Shown here one piece after another: positions 41,549-52,886 of a stretch of DNA of 64,000 nucleotides; the stretch's first letter is position 1, and every line of letters begins with the position of its first letter. Position numbers and translations under genes: made by a program. Under the pieces are notes generated by a model. That model did no database searches and was not told the origin of the DNA. It saw only the letters and a list, made by a program, of their open reading frames with translations. Origin of the DNA: Candidozyma auris (taxonomy: Eukaryota; Ascomycota; Pichiomycetes; Serinales; Metschnikowiaceae); assembly GCF_003013715.1 (NCBI RefSeq), contig NC_072812.1, positions 992,001-1,056,000 on the forward strand. Direction: 5' to 3'.

Positions 41549-42810
41549 TTTATGGTTCTAGCTGAGAATTTGGAGCGTCGATATCAGTTCCATTTGGATA
41601 AGGTTCTGACCGTGTTAGTGTACTGCATAGTAAATAACCTACAACATTCGCCCCTCGAAAATGGTGGCAAAGCGGGCAATTGAGAAAAAGGGATTCATCA
41701 CGAAAGAGGATAGTTACTGCGAGATGAATTTCAAACTTCAGATGAATCGTCCCCCTTAGCTAAACTGTTCGAAATGGTATCCTTATAGGGATGTAGAAAA
41801 GGAGATCACGTGAACCTATAAGGGTTTTTCTTAGCCGCATGCCACACCAAAAAAAAAAAAAAAAAAACCTCCCATCAAGTATCTGTTGGTGATACATTGA
41901 CTCAAATGGAGGATACGCTTCCTGGTACATGATATTATTGATATTATCCACTCCCACCGCTTGATGTGTCGATTTGAAACATTGTAAGGGCTATGAGCTC
42001 AAAAGCTGGCTCCCCCAAACATGACTTAGCATGACTTAGCATGACAGTCCTAAGCTTCCAGGACTGATGAGCTTTTTGGTTAAAATTTCTCAGGATCCTT
42101 CATGCCGTTGCATCTGCAAACATGGCTTTTGTGATATTTTGCTGGAATGATCGGTTTTTCGTTGTTTTTTACTGTTAACTCCCGTTTTACAAGGCGATTT
42201 CTTTCACGGTATCTTTAAGGTGCTTCGCAGAACCACATGTTATCTTCGTAAACCACTGTTGATGTTTGTCTCTGCATCACTTCCCTCTATTCTTGTAGAA
42301 ACCGGTTCTATTTGTTGCCCTTCTAGATTCCTTAGATTGATATCGCATAAACATCCTTCAGCCCACATGCACAATTCTACTAACTGGCCTTATATGAGGA
42401 TGAGATCAAAGGGCCTCAGGGAAAATGATGTTAAAATTTTATTTTGGGTTCCTTATCACGATAACTCATGGCTGATTTATATTGGTAGACAGCGGTATGT
42501 CGGGGTGAGGAGCCATCGCATCACGATTTCAAGAAGTGTCAAAGAACCCTCATGTTAGTCTTGTTTGGGAAAAAGATAAGTTCGACCATTATTTACATTT
42601 TCTGCTATTATACGGCAGTGGCCAAGGGTATATCAGCCTTTTGGTATGGATGTTCTGCATGCACCACCATCACTGTTCAACACTCACATCGAAAAACTAG
42701 CTACACTTGCAAGCAAGACTATCTTAAAACCATTACGAACAGCGCTTGACCAACAAGATACTTCTGTTCCTCGTACAGCATTAACGTCTGATTCTATCTC
42801 AAGTCTTTTT
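41549..42810. other. intergenic, ATG44/CTK1 divergent promoter
   Basis: About 1.26 kb. It holds an A-run of 20 (41849-41868) and a direct repeat ATGACTTAGC x2 plus ATGAC (42021-42045), with TGACT cores that may bind a bZIP factor. No GCAGCC element was found here. No gene seen unless CTK1 starts earlier (42646). Confidence 0.55.
42021..42045. repeat. 10-bp direct repeat, TGACTTA cores
   Basis: Two perfect copies of ATGACTTAGC and a third partial copy, in the shared ATG44/CTK1 upstream region. Confidence 0.7.
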
Positions 42811-44763
42811 ATGTCTGACAGATATAGACCGCCTTCTGGCCCAAAGGGTCCTAGAGGACCTCGAGGGCCGCCACCTTCAAGTTACAGGGATAGCCGAAAT
42901 CTGGGTCCCCCAAGAAGAGGCAATGACAGAGATGTTTACAGGCCAAATGATAAACGTTCAGATGATCGTCTGGGTTACTATCAGGATAGAAATAAGAACG
43001 AGAGGTATGAAAGACCTAATCGCAGTGACAGGCCCTCGGGCCCATCTGGCTTCAAAGGTCAAAAGCGTGGGCCTCCCGAAAGAGATTCCAGAGATGACGA
43101 TAGGCCCAACAAGAGAAGAGATTTTAGTTCTCGAGACTTTGATAATGAACGCCTGGTAAACGAGCGTCCGACTAATGGTAAAATTGACATGGACCGTGCT
43201 CCTAAAGCACCTCGCTCCTCAGGAGGGCCTGGCCCTCGTCCCGGTCCGCCTTCTGGTCCTCGTCCAGGTCCTTCTTCTGGCCCTCGTTCTGGTCCACCTC
43301 GCTCTGGTCCCCCTGGCCCGCGTCGTGGGGGCGGTCCTTCTGGACCCGGCTCTGCTCCTATTACTCGTGACAAGCCTACGGGGCCAAAAAAGCGCATTCC
43401 AAACACAATTAATAACAAACCGCATCCAAGTGCCACTGGTAGAAAACCGCAGCAACGACTTCAGCCTTCTCAGGTGTATTCTCTTTTCAACAACAGAACC
43501 AATGAGCTCTATAAGCGTGTTCAGCAAGTGGGTGAAGGTACCTATGGCAAAGTCTATAAAGCTAAAAACTCTATTACAGGCGAGTTCGTTGCCTTGAAAA
43601 GGTTGAGGTTGGAAAGCGAAAGAGAAGGGTTTCCAATTACTGCGATGAGAGAGATCAAGCTTCTTCAAAGTTTTGATCACCCAAATATCGTCGGGTTGTT
43701 GGAAATGATGGTAGAGCACAATCAAATTTTCATGATATTTGATTACTTGGATCATGATCTCACGGGCTTGCTCACGCATCCTGATCTCACACTTTCAGAA
43801 GGTCACAGAAAGACCATTTTCAAGCAGCTCATGGAAGGCATGAGTTATCTTCATAGGAGGCGAGTCATTCATAGGGACATCAAAGGGTCAAACATCTTGT
43901 TGAATCGTGATGGCGTTGTGAAAGTTGCTGACTTCGGTCTCGCGAGAACTATGAAAGTGCTTAAAGAGGGTGAGAGCCCTGATTACACTAATCGTGTCAT
44001 CACAATATGGTATAGACCCCCTGAGTTACTCCTTGGATCTGTGGATTATGGACGTGAAGTTGATATCTGGGGTGTCGGGTGTCTACTTATTGAATTATAC
44101 ACCAAGATGGCAATTTTTCAAGGAACAGAAGAAGTTTCCCAACTTCATAAGATATTTGATATCATGGGTACTCCGTCTGTTGACAGCTGGCCAGATATTG
44201 AGAACTTGCCCTGGTTTGAAATGCTAAAGCCTCGTATAAACAAAAAGGCAAGTTTTGAGAAAGATTTCAAGCCACTAATGTCTGAGCAGAGTTTCGATCT
44301 CGCACAAAAGATGTTGACCTTGGTTCCTGAGAAAAGGCTCACAGCAGACGAGGTACTTGAGCATCCATACTTCACCACTGACCCCCAGCCCGAACCTTTG
44401 GATTTCATGCAGACACTAGAGGGCGAGTGGCACGAGTTTGAGACGAAGCAGAGAAGAAGAGAGGAGCGCAAGCGCTTACATGAGCTAAAAGCAAAGGGCA
44501 GAGAGGTATCTCTCCCTCCAACCCAACCAAAGGCGCCAAATCCAGTGAATGAAACTTCTGCATTCCAGACGCCTCTCACCGCAGAAGGTTCTGTTAAAGA
44601 CGAAATGAAGGGGAGTTTGAAGGCAGAAGAGGTCGAGAATTCGGTTATGGGCGTAGCTGACCTGGTCGATCCCAATGCGTCGAATCCACAAGAATCTGAG
44701 AATGACGGCATTGAGGATATTGAGCACAAAGACGTGGATGAGCCGGTTGAAAAGGCCGTTTAA
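42811..44763 (+). CDS. CTK1: CTD kinase catalytic subunit Ctk1
   Basis: Cyclin-dependent kinase (CDK12 relative) of CTDK-I that phosphorylates Ser2 of the RNA polymerase II C-terminal repeat during elongation. The N-terminal 220 residues are basic and Gly/Pro/Arg-rich with repeated SGPRPGP units. The kinase domain follows: P-loop GEGTYGKVYKA, PITAMRE in the PSTAIRE-like helix, HRDIKGSN catalytic loop, DFGLAR, and TIWYRPPELLLG in the T-loop. The region after the kinase (EWHEFETKQRRREERKRLHELK) is a conserved Ctk1 extension, followed by an acidic tail. 650 residues from the ATG at 42811, which gives MSDRYRPP; an in-frame ATG at 42646 would add 55 residues and cannot be excluded. Bur1 is the nearest alternative, but the Arg/Gly N-terminus and tail favour Ctk1. 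Confidence 0.9.
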   Translation: MSDRYRPPSGPKGPRGPRGPPPSSYRDSRNLGPPRRGNDRDVYRPNDKRSDDRLGYYQDRNKNERYERPNRSDRPSGPSGFKGQKRGPPERDSRDDDRPNKRRDFSSRDFDNERLVNERPTNGKIDMDRAPKAPRSSGGPGPRPGPPSGPRPGPSSGPRSGPPRSGPPGPRRGGGPSGPGSAPITRDKPTGPKKRIPNTINNKPHPSATGRKPQQRLQPSQVYSLFNNRTNELYKRVQQVGEGTYGKVYKAKNSITGEFVALKRLRLESEREGFPITAMREIKLLQSFDHPNIVGLLEMMVEHNQIFMIFDYLDHDLTGLLTHPDLTLSEGHRKTIFKQLMEGMSYLHRRRVIHRDIKGSNILLNRDGVVKVADFGLARTMKVLKEGESPDYTNRVITIWYRPPELLLGSVDYGREVDIWGVGCLLIELYTKMAIFQGTEEVSQLHKIFDIMGTPSVDSWPDIENLPWFEMLKPRINKKASFEKDFKPLMSEQSFDLAQKMLTLVPEKRLTADEVLEHPYFTTDPQPEPLDFMQTLEGEWHEFETKQRRREERKRLHELKAKGREVSLPPTQPKAPNPVNETSAFQTPLTAEGSVKDEMKGSLKAEEVENSVMGVADLVDPNASNPQESENDGIEDIEHKDVDEPVEKAV

Positions 44764-45917
44764 GGTGACATTGAGCTAAAAGACTTCTTAACAAAGTTGT
44801 TTATTAGCACTGTTTCGTAGCCATAGATGCTGAGAACGTATTTCGAAGAATTTGTGAGGAGTTCTATCTGTTTGTACTGTCTTATGGCGGTTTTGAATCC
44901 TTGAAAATGTAAATTACTACGTGAGATTCAGTATGATGAGCACCTCGTGCTGAAATCAATCGACTACAGCTGTTCATGAAAATTGATTGTCACTTACGTC
45001 CCTCGTATGGTGGCATACAATGCCTCAATCCTTTGAGTCCAATGGTCGGAACACTCGGTACTTCGAATGTTTTGTCTACTTTCATCATCTGTGTATGTGG
45101 CACTGAAGTCCGGGATTCCCGTAAAAGGTACCTCGTGTGACGGGCCTCGCACAAAACAGGACAATGATCAAGTTTCTTAGCTCATGACCATGACGTGAGC
45201 ACTTGTACATTTCAAACCTCAGGGTTGGTGGGATTTTCAGTGCAATTTCCCTTTCCAGTATAAACAAACCCTAATTCACCCAAATCTATAAATATTTTGC
45301 CAATTCAACACAGTTGAGATAGGTTTTGATTGGCTGCAAACATGCTCCTGAGAGCCTCGCATAATGCGGCCCCACAGCATGATACCTACTCTCTAGATCC
45401 CTAATGTTTATGAGACCCAGCCTTGATAAAAAGCCACAAAAGAAGCATGTCCATGCTTCACCGCAGTGTGTAAGTCACGACGAATAGGTGGTATCCCACC
45501 TTGCAGATTTCCCTTTGCGCAGCCATCACCAGGGAGCACCAGCAAGCCATTGGAAACACATAGATTGTATCAATAGAAACGATTTAATTGGTCAAACCTA
45601 CCAGAGTATCTGTTATGCTTGAAATTTCTCTCAGGTTCAAACTCTTTTACTTTATTCATTTCTTTTCTTTTTTTTTGTCTTTGGATTCAGATTCACATCT
45701 TCAGTGTGGTTTGGCCGCTTTCCTCCCCAAAGCAAGGACTGACCCCGGAGTGCGCGACAGTAAACCTAGAAAGCCGCTAACTTAAAACACCTCAAACTAC
45801 CTCCTTTCACCACGTGAAACAAAGTGAAAGTGCTTTTTCCAAGGCACAAATTGTTGTCAGCGCCCCAACACCTCCACTTTTCTCAATTGACAACCTCCAT
45901 AATAGCTAATTCTAAGT
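44764..45917. other. intergenic, GPA2 promoter
   Basis: About 1.15 kb. It contains one exact GCAGCC element (45331), a one-mismatch copy (45514-45525), CACGTGA at 45811 and a T-rich stretch near 45670. Open frames of about 60 codons show no features. Confidence 0.55.
45331..45340 (-). promoter_or_regulatory. TTYGCAGCCA element, copy 10
   Basis: TGGCTGCAAA on the plus strand, about 580 bp upstream of GPA2. Confidence 0.4.
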
Positions 45918-47273
45918 ATGGGCTTGTGCGCCTCCAAAGACCCTCCCTCAAACCCAGCAGTGGACTCCAGTGACAAGCGGAATAAGCAGCAACAAGCGGT
46001 GGATCAGAGAACCAAGAACAAACTAGCAGACTCATCCGTCACTGGGCTGGAAAAAAGCAATGGCCAGGTTCGACACGGCCAAGGGCCTCACAAGGAAGAA
46101 TCCTTGCAACAGACACTAGCTGCTGGCAACACCCAGAGTCTAAGGCCGGGGCTGGCTCCGACCTCCAATGCTCAGTCTCGCCAGCTGTCTTCACAAACTG
46201 CAAACGGCATCATATCACCAGCAAACGACAAGGAGGTGAAGGTGTTGCTTTTGGGCTCGGGTGAAAGCGGGAAGTCCACCATTGTGAAGCAAATGAAGAT
46301 CTTACACAAGAATGGGTTTTCCGAGGAAGAGTTGTACGAATACAAGCCATTTGTTTTCAAAAATGTGTTGGATTGCGTCAAGAACGTGGTGAATGCAATC
46401 ATTGATCTTCAACCGGACTTGATCGCCGATAAGGGCACCGCCGAGGAAGCATTGGCTGCCAACATCAACGGTGCCGAGGGCCTGCGCAAGCACATTTTAC
46501 GCTACGAAGATCTTAACGAGATCCTAGACTACGAGGTCTCGGTCAGCTCCGATGAACAATTCAACCCGTCTGTGGCTGCAAAAATAAAGACAGTGTACAG
46601 CTTCCCTGAAGTTCGGGCTTTCATGGAGCGCGAGCAAGGCAAATTTTACCTTATTGATTCCACTGACTACATGCTCAGCAATGTTGAAAGAATTGCTGCT
46701 GCCGATTATATCCCCACTCAGGCTGATATCTTGCGCACGCGAAAGAAGACATCTGGTATCTTCGATTTCCGTTTCCAAATGAGTGGAGTCAACATGCATA
46801 TGTTCGATGTTGGTGGACAGAGATCTGAGCGGAAGAAGTGGATCCACTGCTTTGACAATGTTACCTTAATAATCTTCTGTGTTGCACTTTCTGAATATGA
46901 CCAAGCTCTACTAGAGGAAGACTCGCAGAACAGGTTGGAGGAATCCTTGACCTTATTCGATTCCGTAGTCAATTCTCGGTGGTTTTCCAGAACATCCATT
47001 GTTCTATTTCTCAACAAAATCGACGTTTTCGCCAAAAAATTGCCATTTTCTCCTTTGGAAAATTATTTCCCCGACTACAACGGCGGCGATAACATCAACA
47101 AAGCTGTCAAGTATATATTATGGAGATTCACCCAGGTGAACCGATCTGGTCTTAATATCTACCCGCACGTAACACAAGCCACTGATACATCTAACATTCA
47201 GCTTGTGTTTGCTGCTGTGAAGGAGACGATATTGGAAAACTCCTTGAGAGACAGTGGCATATTGAACACCTAG
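45918..47273 (+). CDS. GPA2: G-protein alpha subunit Gpa2
   Basis: G-alpha of the nutrient-sensing branch that couples the Gpr1 receptor to adenylate cyclase and PKA. The 451-residue protein begins MGLCASK, with the N-myristoylation Gly2 and palmitoylation Cys4 of Gpa2. A low-complexity N-terminal extension of about 100 residues, also typical of Gpa2, precedes the P-loop GSGESGKST at 113-121. Switch I (DILRTRKKTSGI), switch II (DVGGQRSERKKW), FLNKIDVF and TQATDTSNI for guanine binding are all present. The C-terminus is DSGILNT. The mating G-alpha (Gpa1/Cag1) has a different N-terminus and insert. CTG codons occur only in the variable N-terminal and helical regions. Confidence 0.95.
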   Translation: MGLCASKDPPSNPAVDSSDKRNKQQQAVDQRTKNKLADSSVTGLEKSNGQVRHGQGPHKEESLQQTLAAGNTQSLRPGLAPTSNAQSRQLSSQTANGIISPANDKEVKVLLLGSGESGKSTIVKQMKILHKNGFSEEELYEYKPFVFKNVLDCVKNVVNAIIDLQPDLIADKGTAEEALAANINGAEGLRKHILRYEDLNEILDYEVSVSSDEQFNPSVAAKIKTVYSFPEVRAFMEREQGKFYLIDSTDYMLSNVERIAAADYIPTQADILRTRKKTSGIFDFRFQMSGVNMHMFDVGGQRSERKKWIHCFDNVTLIIFCVALSEYDQALLEEDSQNRLEESLTLFDSVVNSRWFSRTSIVLFLNKIDVFAKKLPFSPLENYFPDYNGGDNINKAVKYILWRFTQVNRSGLNIYPHVTQATDTSNIQLVFAAVKETILENSLRDSGILNT

Positions 47274-47385
47274 CTCAGAGCGAAGAGGCCCCATGGATCT
47301 CATTAACCTACGCAAAGGCATATTTTTCACGATTTTGTTATATTTGTATTATTTATTCGTATTCACATTAAATATTTTTCATTAA

Positions 47386-49724
47386 TCATGCACTCGCCGC
47401 AGGCCGAGATTCAGCAGCAGGTGGTTTGGATTCTTCTGAAGAAGCTACCCCGTTTACTCTATCAGAGCTCCCTCTACCTCCTCGATTTCCTCTTCCTCTG
47501 TAACCGCGACCCCTGCCACGGCCCCTACCTCTGCGAGAAGATCCACGAGCAATCTTGTCTTCCTCTTTCTTAATTTCCCCATCAACCTCCTTTGTTTCTG
47601 TTGTAGTTGAAGTGTCGAGCATTTTGTTCTCATTGCCATTGTGTTCAGACTTCTCTGTCCTTGGCTCATTGACACCGTCGCTCAACTCCTTCGGCATTCT
47701 CCCCTTAAAGCCGCCATCTGACGATCTTCGCCTATGGGAAGAGAAACCCCTTGGTCCAAAATCGTGTCCACCTCTACCACGACCACGGCTCCTAAATGCA
47801 GAGTGTGGTAACTTCTCCTTATCTTCCGAAACCAGGGTGATTTCATTGAGATGCTTCTTAAAGTCAGGACGATGTTGAGATGAGAAGGATTTATTACGTT
47901 CAGTGAGATGCTGCTGCTCACGGATACGTCTTCCCTCTTCCATTTCGCGTTTTTCTGTCAGTTCAGAGACGGATCCACGCTTTGTTCTCAGGGACCTTCT
48001 TCTCCTTTCACCAGACTCTTTTGAGTTCTCTCTACTCGAACCCGATGTTTTTGATGGGGTTCTTGTCGCCTTTTCATCAGATAAATCGCTATCCGGTTTC
48101 TGCCCATAATTCTTTCTATCGGAAGAGCTCTCAGTGGAAACCTGGTCTTGCTTTTCTTCGGAGGGTTTGGATGCTGATCGCAGAATTTCAACAGATTTCA
48201 TTGTCCCATCCTGAATCTTAAGACTCCCTAAGTTTGGCTCAGAATGGATTTCGTTCTTTGTCTCCAAAGCAACCGCCTCTGGGCTACTGAGTCTCTCAAG
48301 CTCTTTTTGATGCGCTGGCGAAGAAACGGTGGAAGGTTTCTTCTTTAATATTACTGGCTTTCCCTGAGGCTTAGGCGTACTGCTTGCTGACTTCTTGAGT
48401 TTTGAATTCTTGCCTGTAATATCCGGGTCAGACTTCGAGCTAAGTATGTCAGCGAGGCTCTGTTTTTGTCCGTAAATCGATGACGGTATTGGCGCGGGCG
48501 CCAACGCATTTGACCCCGTAGTCGCCGGGGGTTCACTTGCTTTTGATGTGCTTGAGCTTGGTGTACCATTCGAGTCTTTCTTTTTGTTGTCCAGAGATTC
48601 CTCCGAGTCGGACCCAAGAGTTTTTACTGTCGTCGGGTTAATCACCACAATCTTCTTATCAAGTTCATGCTCCTTTGCCACTATATCCACTGGCTTGGCA
48701 TTACCAAAAGGATTTGGCTTGGGCTTTGGTGGTGCCAATTGTGGGGTTGCGTGAGTCGTATGGATGGGCTCCACCTCTTTCGGAGTTGCCGTATGCATAG
48801 ATGTGAACCTAGATGGAGGTGATCTTGCGTGGCTTGGGCCAGAACCAAACGAAGTTCGTCTTCCAGCTGAGCCGAAACGCAGACTATCGCGGGCAGGTTG
48901 CCGTAGATCTTCCAATTCCCCAAGAATACCCAAGCCGGGGATATGTGCGCCGTGCGATGAGCGTCTACCATCGAAGCCGCCTCTAGTTTTATTAGCGAGA
49001 AACTCCCTTTCTATACGACGCAATTCTCTGTCATGTTCTTGATTGAACTTCATACAATTCTGGAAATCATTGTAGTCTGCGTACTCAATAACCACTCTGC
49101 GGTTACCTTTATAATACAAGTCTTGCCAATTGACAACCTTACTCTGGTCACTGAAGGACTCCAATTCAACAAAAGCACTTTTTTGACAACGCCAGTCTCC
49201 AAAGGGTTTGAGCTGGGATCATACACAATCTTGGCTTTCACCTTCCTTGTATATCTCGATGAGAAGAGGTCATCGATAAATGCATCATCGCAGGAAACTG
49301 GAAGATGAAGAAGTTTCACAATGTATGGAGGGCCTTGGTCGGTAGAAAACCTCGATTGGCCATAGTTGCCCGACCTGTAAAACCCGCCTTGACTATCAGA
49401 CATTCCGTGTGACTTATACTTCTCTATTGGTACGGAGATTGACGCGATATCGATCTCGTCATCTGCCCAGGATCCGCCATAAGCTGCTTGTTAGTATATA
49501 GGATTCTGAAAAGAGAAGCTTTGCATCTGCATAGAATTCTCCAGATTTATAGATTAAACATACAATCATCAGAGATGAACTCTTCGAGTGACATCTTTTT
49601 AGGAGGTGCTGCGTGTTAGTATAAAGAATCACGAAAGGGAGTCAATGGGAGGCTAAGCGAGAAGCTCGTACCCTTAATGAGTCACACAATCCCTTATATG
49701 ACCCATTTCTCGTTACATACTCAT
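47386..49724 (-). CDS. TIF3: translation initiation factor eIF4B (spliced; frame break in RRM)
   Basis: eIF4B homologue Tif3, which helps eIF4A load 40S subunits on mRNA. Exons on the minus strand: 49721-49724 (ATGA), 49564-49608 and 49483-47386. Splicing gives MTPPKKMSLEEFISDD then SYGGSWADDEIDIASISVPIE, matching the Tif3 N-terminus. An RRM follows (PPYIVKLLHLPVSC ... YKGNRRVVIEYADYNDF). Inside the RRM the frame breaks at a run of six A (minus strand, 49179-49184); with one more A the RRM would read through (KKSAFVELESFS). As given, frame 1 continues to a stop near 49050. A long Ser/Arg/Lys-rich repeat region and a C-terminal RGRGRG tail complete the protein. The homopolymer position makes a sequence error the simplest reading; a -1 slip is possible but the site C-AAA-AAA-G is not a good slippery heptamer. 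Confidence 0.88.
49484..49563 (-). other. TIF3: TIF3 intron 2 (80 nt)
   Basis: Minus strand: donor GTATGT at 49563-49558, branch TACTAAC about 7 nt before the acceptor AAGCAG ending at 49484. The splice completes a Ser codon in SDD-S-YGGSW. Confidence 0.93.
49609..49720 (-). other. TIF3: TIF3 intron 1 (112 nt)
   Basis: Minus strand: donor GTATGT at 49720-49715 after the 4-nt exon ATGA, branch TACTAAC, acceptor ACGCAG ending at 49609. The splice gives M-T-P-P-K-K, close to the MAPPKK start of S. cerevisiae Tif3. Confidence 0.92.
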
Positions 49725-50075
49725 CTTCAATGGTCTGTTGGTTTACACAGTTTGGTCAGGAAGACACATACTCCTTGTATGGTGTGAGAGATTGTGTGCA
49801 GGGCCGAGCTCTGAAACCAGCCGCCCCAAAAGAGGAAAGTCTACTGCAAAGTTGGTATTATCAAGAAGCGCTCAACGGAAGGAATAGTGTGGATAAGGGA
49901 AAATAGCTAGACTCAATTCATATAGCGCGGTCCGTGGCATTCCATGCCGAGACTATCATATCTGCACTTATCCTCTTTGGCGCCCTTGCAGCCGTTGTTA
50001 TAGGATAATAACGACTGCGAAATTCTTAACTTGATCCACTGTTGTAATGAAACTTGGAGCGTTTTAGCCAAGTAA
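49725..50075. other. intergenic, TIF3 promoter
   Basis: Between TIF3 and the 3' end of APE1. It has a near-copy of the element (CTTGCAGCCG, 49985-49994). No gene seen. Confidence 0.6.
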
Positions 50076-51564
50076 TCAGTCTTGCACAAAAGCGTCGTAA
50101 GTAGACCTCCAGTGTTTGAAAAAGCCTTTAAAAAAATTTACCGCTAGACCAATGTCTTTGGATCCGATGGCAGCCCTAATTGAATGCATCGATAACTGTG
50201 GGATACCCAAGTCAATAGTACGAGAACCAGTCTGTACGGAGAGATATGGACCAATTGTACCTCCAGAGCGAGAATCGTTTCTGATCTGGAAATATTGAAG
50301 TTCGTCGCCGTTTTTTTTGGCGATCTGCTCAATAAGAGCCAACCCCTTTGAATCTGTGGCCATATGGCCGTTAGGGTCTAAAGCAACCGTCATACCCTTG
50401 TTTGGAACTGGTTTATGATGTTCAAGGTAGACATCAGGGAAATTTGGATTGAATAAGTGAGTGACGTCCGCGGATAAAATGATGGAATTGGCAAAGGCAA
50501 CTTTTACTTGATCAGTGGCGTCCAAGTCTCCTGGGTTGTAGTAAGAAGAAGCAATCACCCTCTCTACCACACTCAGAAACAAACGGCCTTGAGCTCCCTG
50601 CCTGGTCCCAGATCCGACTTCCTCATTGTCAAACAAGCCGACAATGGCAAAAGAATCATTTGAGATTTTTTTTTGCGGCTGCCGCTTCTATCAATGCATG
50701 AATGGCAGCATACGAACACACCCTGTCGTCAATTCTAGGCGCAAACAAGAACTCATTATCCAAACCACCGACGGCGCCTCTCTGCACATCATAGAGTTGT
50801 AAGTCCCATTGCAACATATCCTCTACTCGGTACCCAATTCTATGAGCAACATAGCGCAACAATTTTAGGGAATGCTTCCCGTAAAGAGGAGACTTCTTTT
50901 CGTCTTCAGTCGGTTCCTCTTCACTGCCGCCATACCCAATGATTGGAACAGTCTGCGTTTCCTTATTGAAAGGACCATTTGCAGGAGTGCCGAAATGTGG
51001 GGCCAAGGTTGAAATCCTAGCCACTGGCTGAGGAGTAGAGTCCACGTATACGTACTTCACCTTCCCGTCAATCTTGACCAAGACTCTTCCGCCAATTCCC
51101 AAATCCCTATCCCACCACTGAGAGCTCAATGCCCCAGCGTAGGGAGCAACCCCTAAAAGATTATAACCGTCCTTATTATCCTTTAATGAAATTGGCTTAA
51201 CTGAAGTTGCCAATGCATCAATATGTGAGCCAATAGCCCCAATTCCAATCTCTGGAACCCAATCTTCCCCGATAGCGAAAGCTACCAAAGACGAGCCACT
51301 CCTTGTCGTATAGTACTTTCCCGGCTCGATACCCGCCCACAGTTCTTTCTCAGGGAGGTACTGAAACCCAGCTTTCTTGAGCGCTTCGCCAAAATGCCTG
51401 GTGACATGCCACACAGTGGGATTGAGGTAAGTGAAATCGACGTAGTTCCTAGCATACATCTCGCAGTTCTCTTTGGCGTTTTTTGTGACCACTTTGGAGC
51501 GGGTACCCAGTGATTCTTCAGTTACACTCAAGAGCGCAAAAGCATCTCTTGTTCTCAGCGTCAT
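50076..51564 (-). CDS. APE1: aminopeptidase I (M18 family), frame break
   Basis: M18 metalloaminopeptidase related to vacuolar Ape1/Lap4, the main Cvt-pathway cargo in S. cerevisiae. The first part (to 50656) carries NPTVWHVTRHF, the zinc-site GSHIDALATS and NEFLFAPRIDDR. The second part (from about 50666 to 50076) carries the catalytic and zinc glutamates in LFDNEEVGSG, the SADVTH segment and the final QLSMHSIRAA. The frame changes at a run of nine A on the minus strand (plus 50666-50674). With eight A the reading would run AAAKKISNDSFAIVGLFDNEE without a gap, so a homopolymer length error is likely. The open frame reaches a GTG at 51594, but the first ATG is at 51564. The short N-terminus lacks an evident long Cvt propeptide. 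Aspartyl aminopeptidase Dap4-type is the other M18 class. Confidence 0.85.
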
Positions 51565-51752
51565 CTCCTCACTTCCGCTTGTCGTGAGTAGCACTAACAG
51601 GATGTGGAGTAGATTACCGCGCCAGGTACATCAAAACAGTCATATTTCACACTGGCGGAACTCCAGCGAACCAAAGCTCCAATATTCACCTCTTAAACTT
51701 AACGTCTCGTTGACTCGTTATCTACATTTCTATATCCGTAGAAGTACCGTTT

Positions 51753-52886
51753 TTATGGTCTCTTGGCTGCAAAAGTCGCAGCCACAATCAACGGCCACAC
51801 CACAGTCACATCAGCGTAGACCTTTACCAGTTTGGCCTCAGCCTTGATTTTACCCCAGCTGATCGCCTCGTCTGGTCTGGCACCAGCGTCAGAACCATCG
51901 AATTCTTGTCCCGTGTTGATGTAAACTGCCCAGTCTGCACCGTTTCTCATGAGACAAGCATTACAGATATGGTGCTTGACCAAACCACCACCCAAAATAA
52001 GCATACCGGCGCGAGAGGCTTCCATGGACATGGAGTTGATCTTACGAATGTCAGCAACAATGTCCAAACGCAATTGTTGCGGGCTTGCCTTGAAGGTGTG
52101 GAAAAACAACATGTCTCCAATGGAGCCATCAGTAATGGCGGGACAGAAGATAGGGATCTTGTTTTTGTGGGCCCAGTACAACACAGACAGCTCATCGTTT
52201 ATCTCTTTACCAAGACGGTCGATCAACTTGGAAGGAGTCCAGATGGCAGCAGAGTCTGCGTTCAACCCATCTTTACCCAACTTCTCCATGGCCTCCTCCT
52301 GCTCTTGCAAAACTTTGTCCAAAACAGGCACTATCCACTCCTCAAACTTACAATAATTATCGTTCGGAACTAGCAAATTGCCAATTCTGTTAAGCCCTTG
52401 GTCTCTCAAGGACCTGCCTGGCAATGCAAAGTCGCCCATGTAAGTTGGAGCCAAGCACTTGATCAAATCCTCCTCTACACCACCAGCGGAGGCCACAATC
52501 GCCGACACTTTCTTGTGTTGGACCAAGTATCTCAAGGTTTCTCTGAGTCCCGAGGAAATCAAGTTAGAGGTGAATCCCATGAAGATTGTAGCCTTCTGGC
52601 GACCTTCGTCGTCAAACTCACCTCCACGCTCATGTTCAGGCAACTCATCCTTAAACTTCCCTCTCCATGAATTCATTTCGTTGATAATGTCGCAGGCAGA
52701 CGCCACAGACAGCGCTTGGAATCCCATGTTACGCATGGAAGCGATCAAGTCGGTGGCTCTGGAGTTGTAGGCATAGTCCTGGGAAAAGTCCATACCCTGG
52801 ACTTTTTCAAAGTCGTCCGGGATTGGCACCGACTGTTTAAGAACAGCGTCAGTAGCGATGTTGGGGAGTTTGCCAGAGCCACTCAT
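51753..52886 (-). CDS. DYS1: deoxyhypusine synthase
   Basis: Transfers the aminobutyl group of spermidine to a lysine of eIF5A, the first step of hypusine formation, using NAD+. The 377-residue protein matches the family along its length: the NLISSGLRE and [11 protein letters not shown] blocks at the NAD site, [16 protein letters not shown], and the active-site Lys304 in [31 protein letters not shown] follows near the C-terminus. The start MSGSGKLPN at 52886 is the family-typical start. The last codons contain the only coding copy of TTTGCAGCC I noticed (51767-51775). Same strand as APE1, 189 bp upstream. An essential gene in yeast. Confidence 0.97.
   Translation of the reverse strand: MSGSGKLPNIATDAVLKQSVPIPDDFEKVQGMDFSQDYAYNSRATDLIASMRNMGFQALSVASACDIINEMNSWRGKFKDELPEHERGGEFDDEGRQKATIFMGFTSNLISSGLRETLRYLVQHKKVSAIVASAGGVEEDLIKCLAPTYMGDFALPGRSLRDQGLNRIGNLLVPNDNYCKFEEWIVPVLDKVLQEQEEAMEKLGKDGLNADSAAIWTPSKLIDRLGKEINDELSVLYWAHKNKIPIFCPAITDGSIGDMLFFHTFKASPQQLRLDIVADIRKINSMSMEASRAGMLILGGGLVKHHICNACLMRNGADWAVYINTGQEFDGSDAGARPDEAISWGKIKAEAKLVKVYADVTVVWPLIVAATFAAKRP

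Noticed and set aside
49179..49184. Programmed -1 frameshift in TIF3
   Set aside because: The site C-AAA-AAA-G does not satisfy the slippery heptamer rule at its first position and eIF4B is not known to be recoded; a homopolymer error is simpler.
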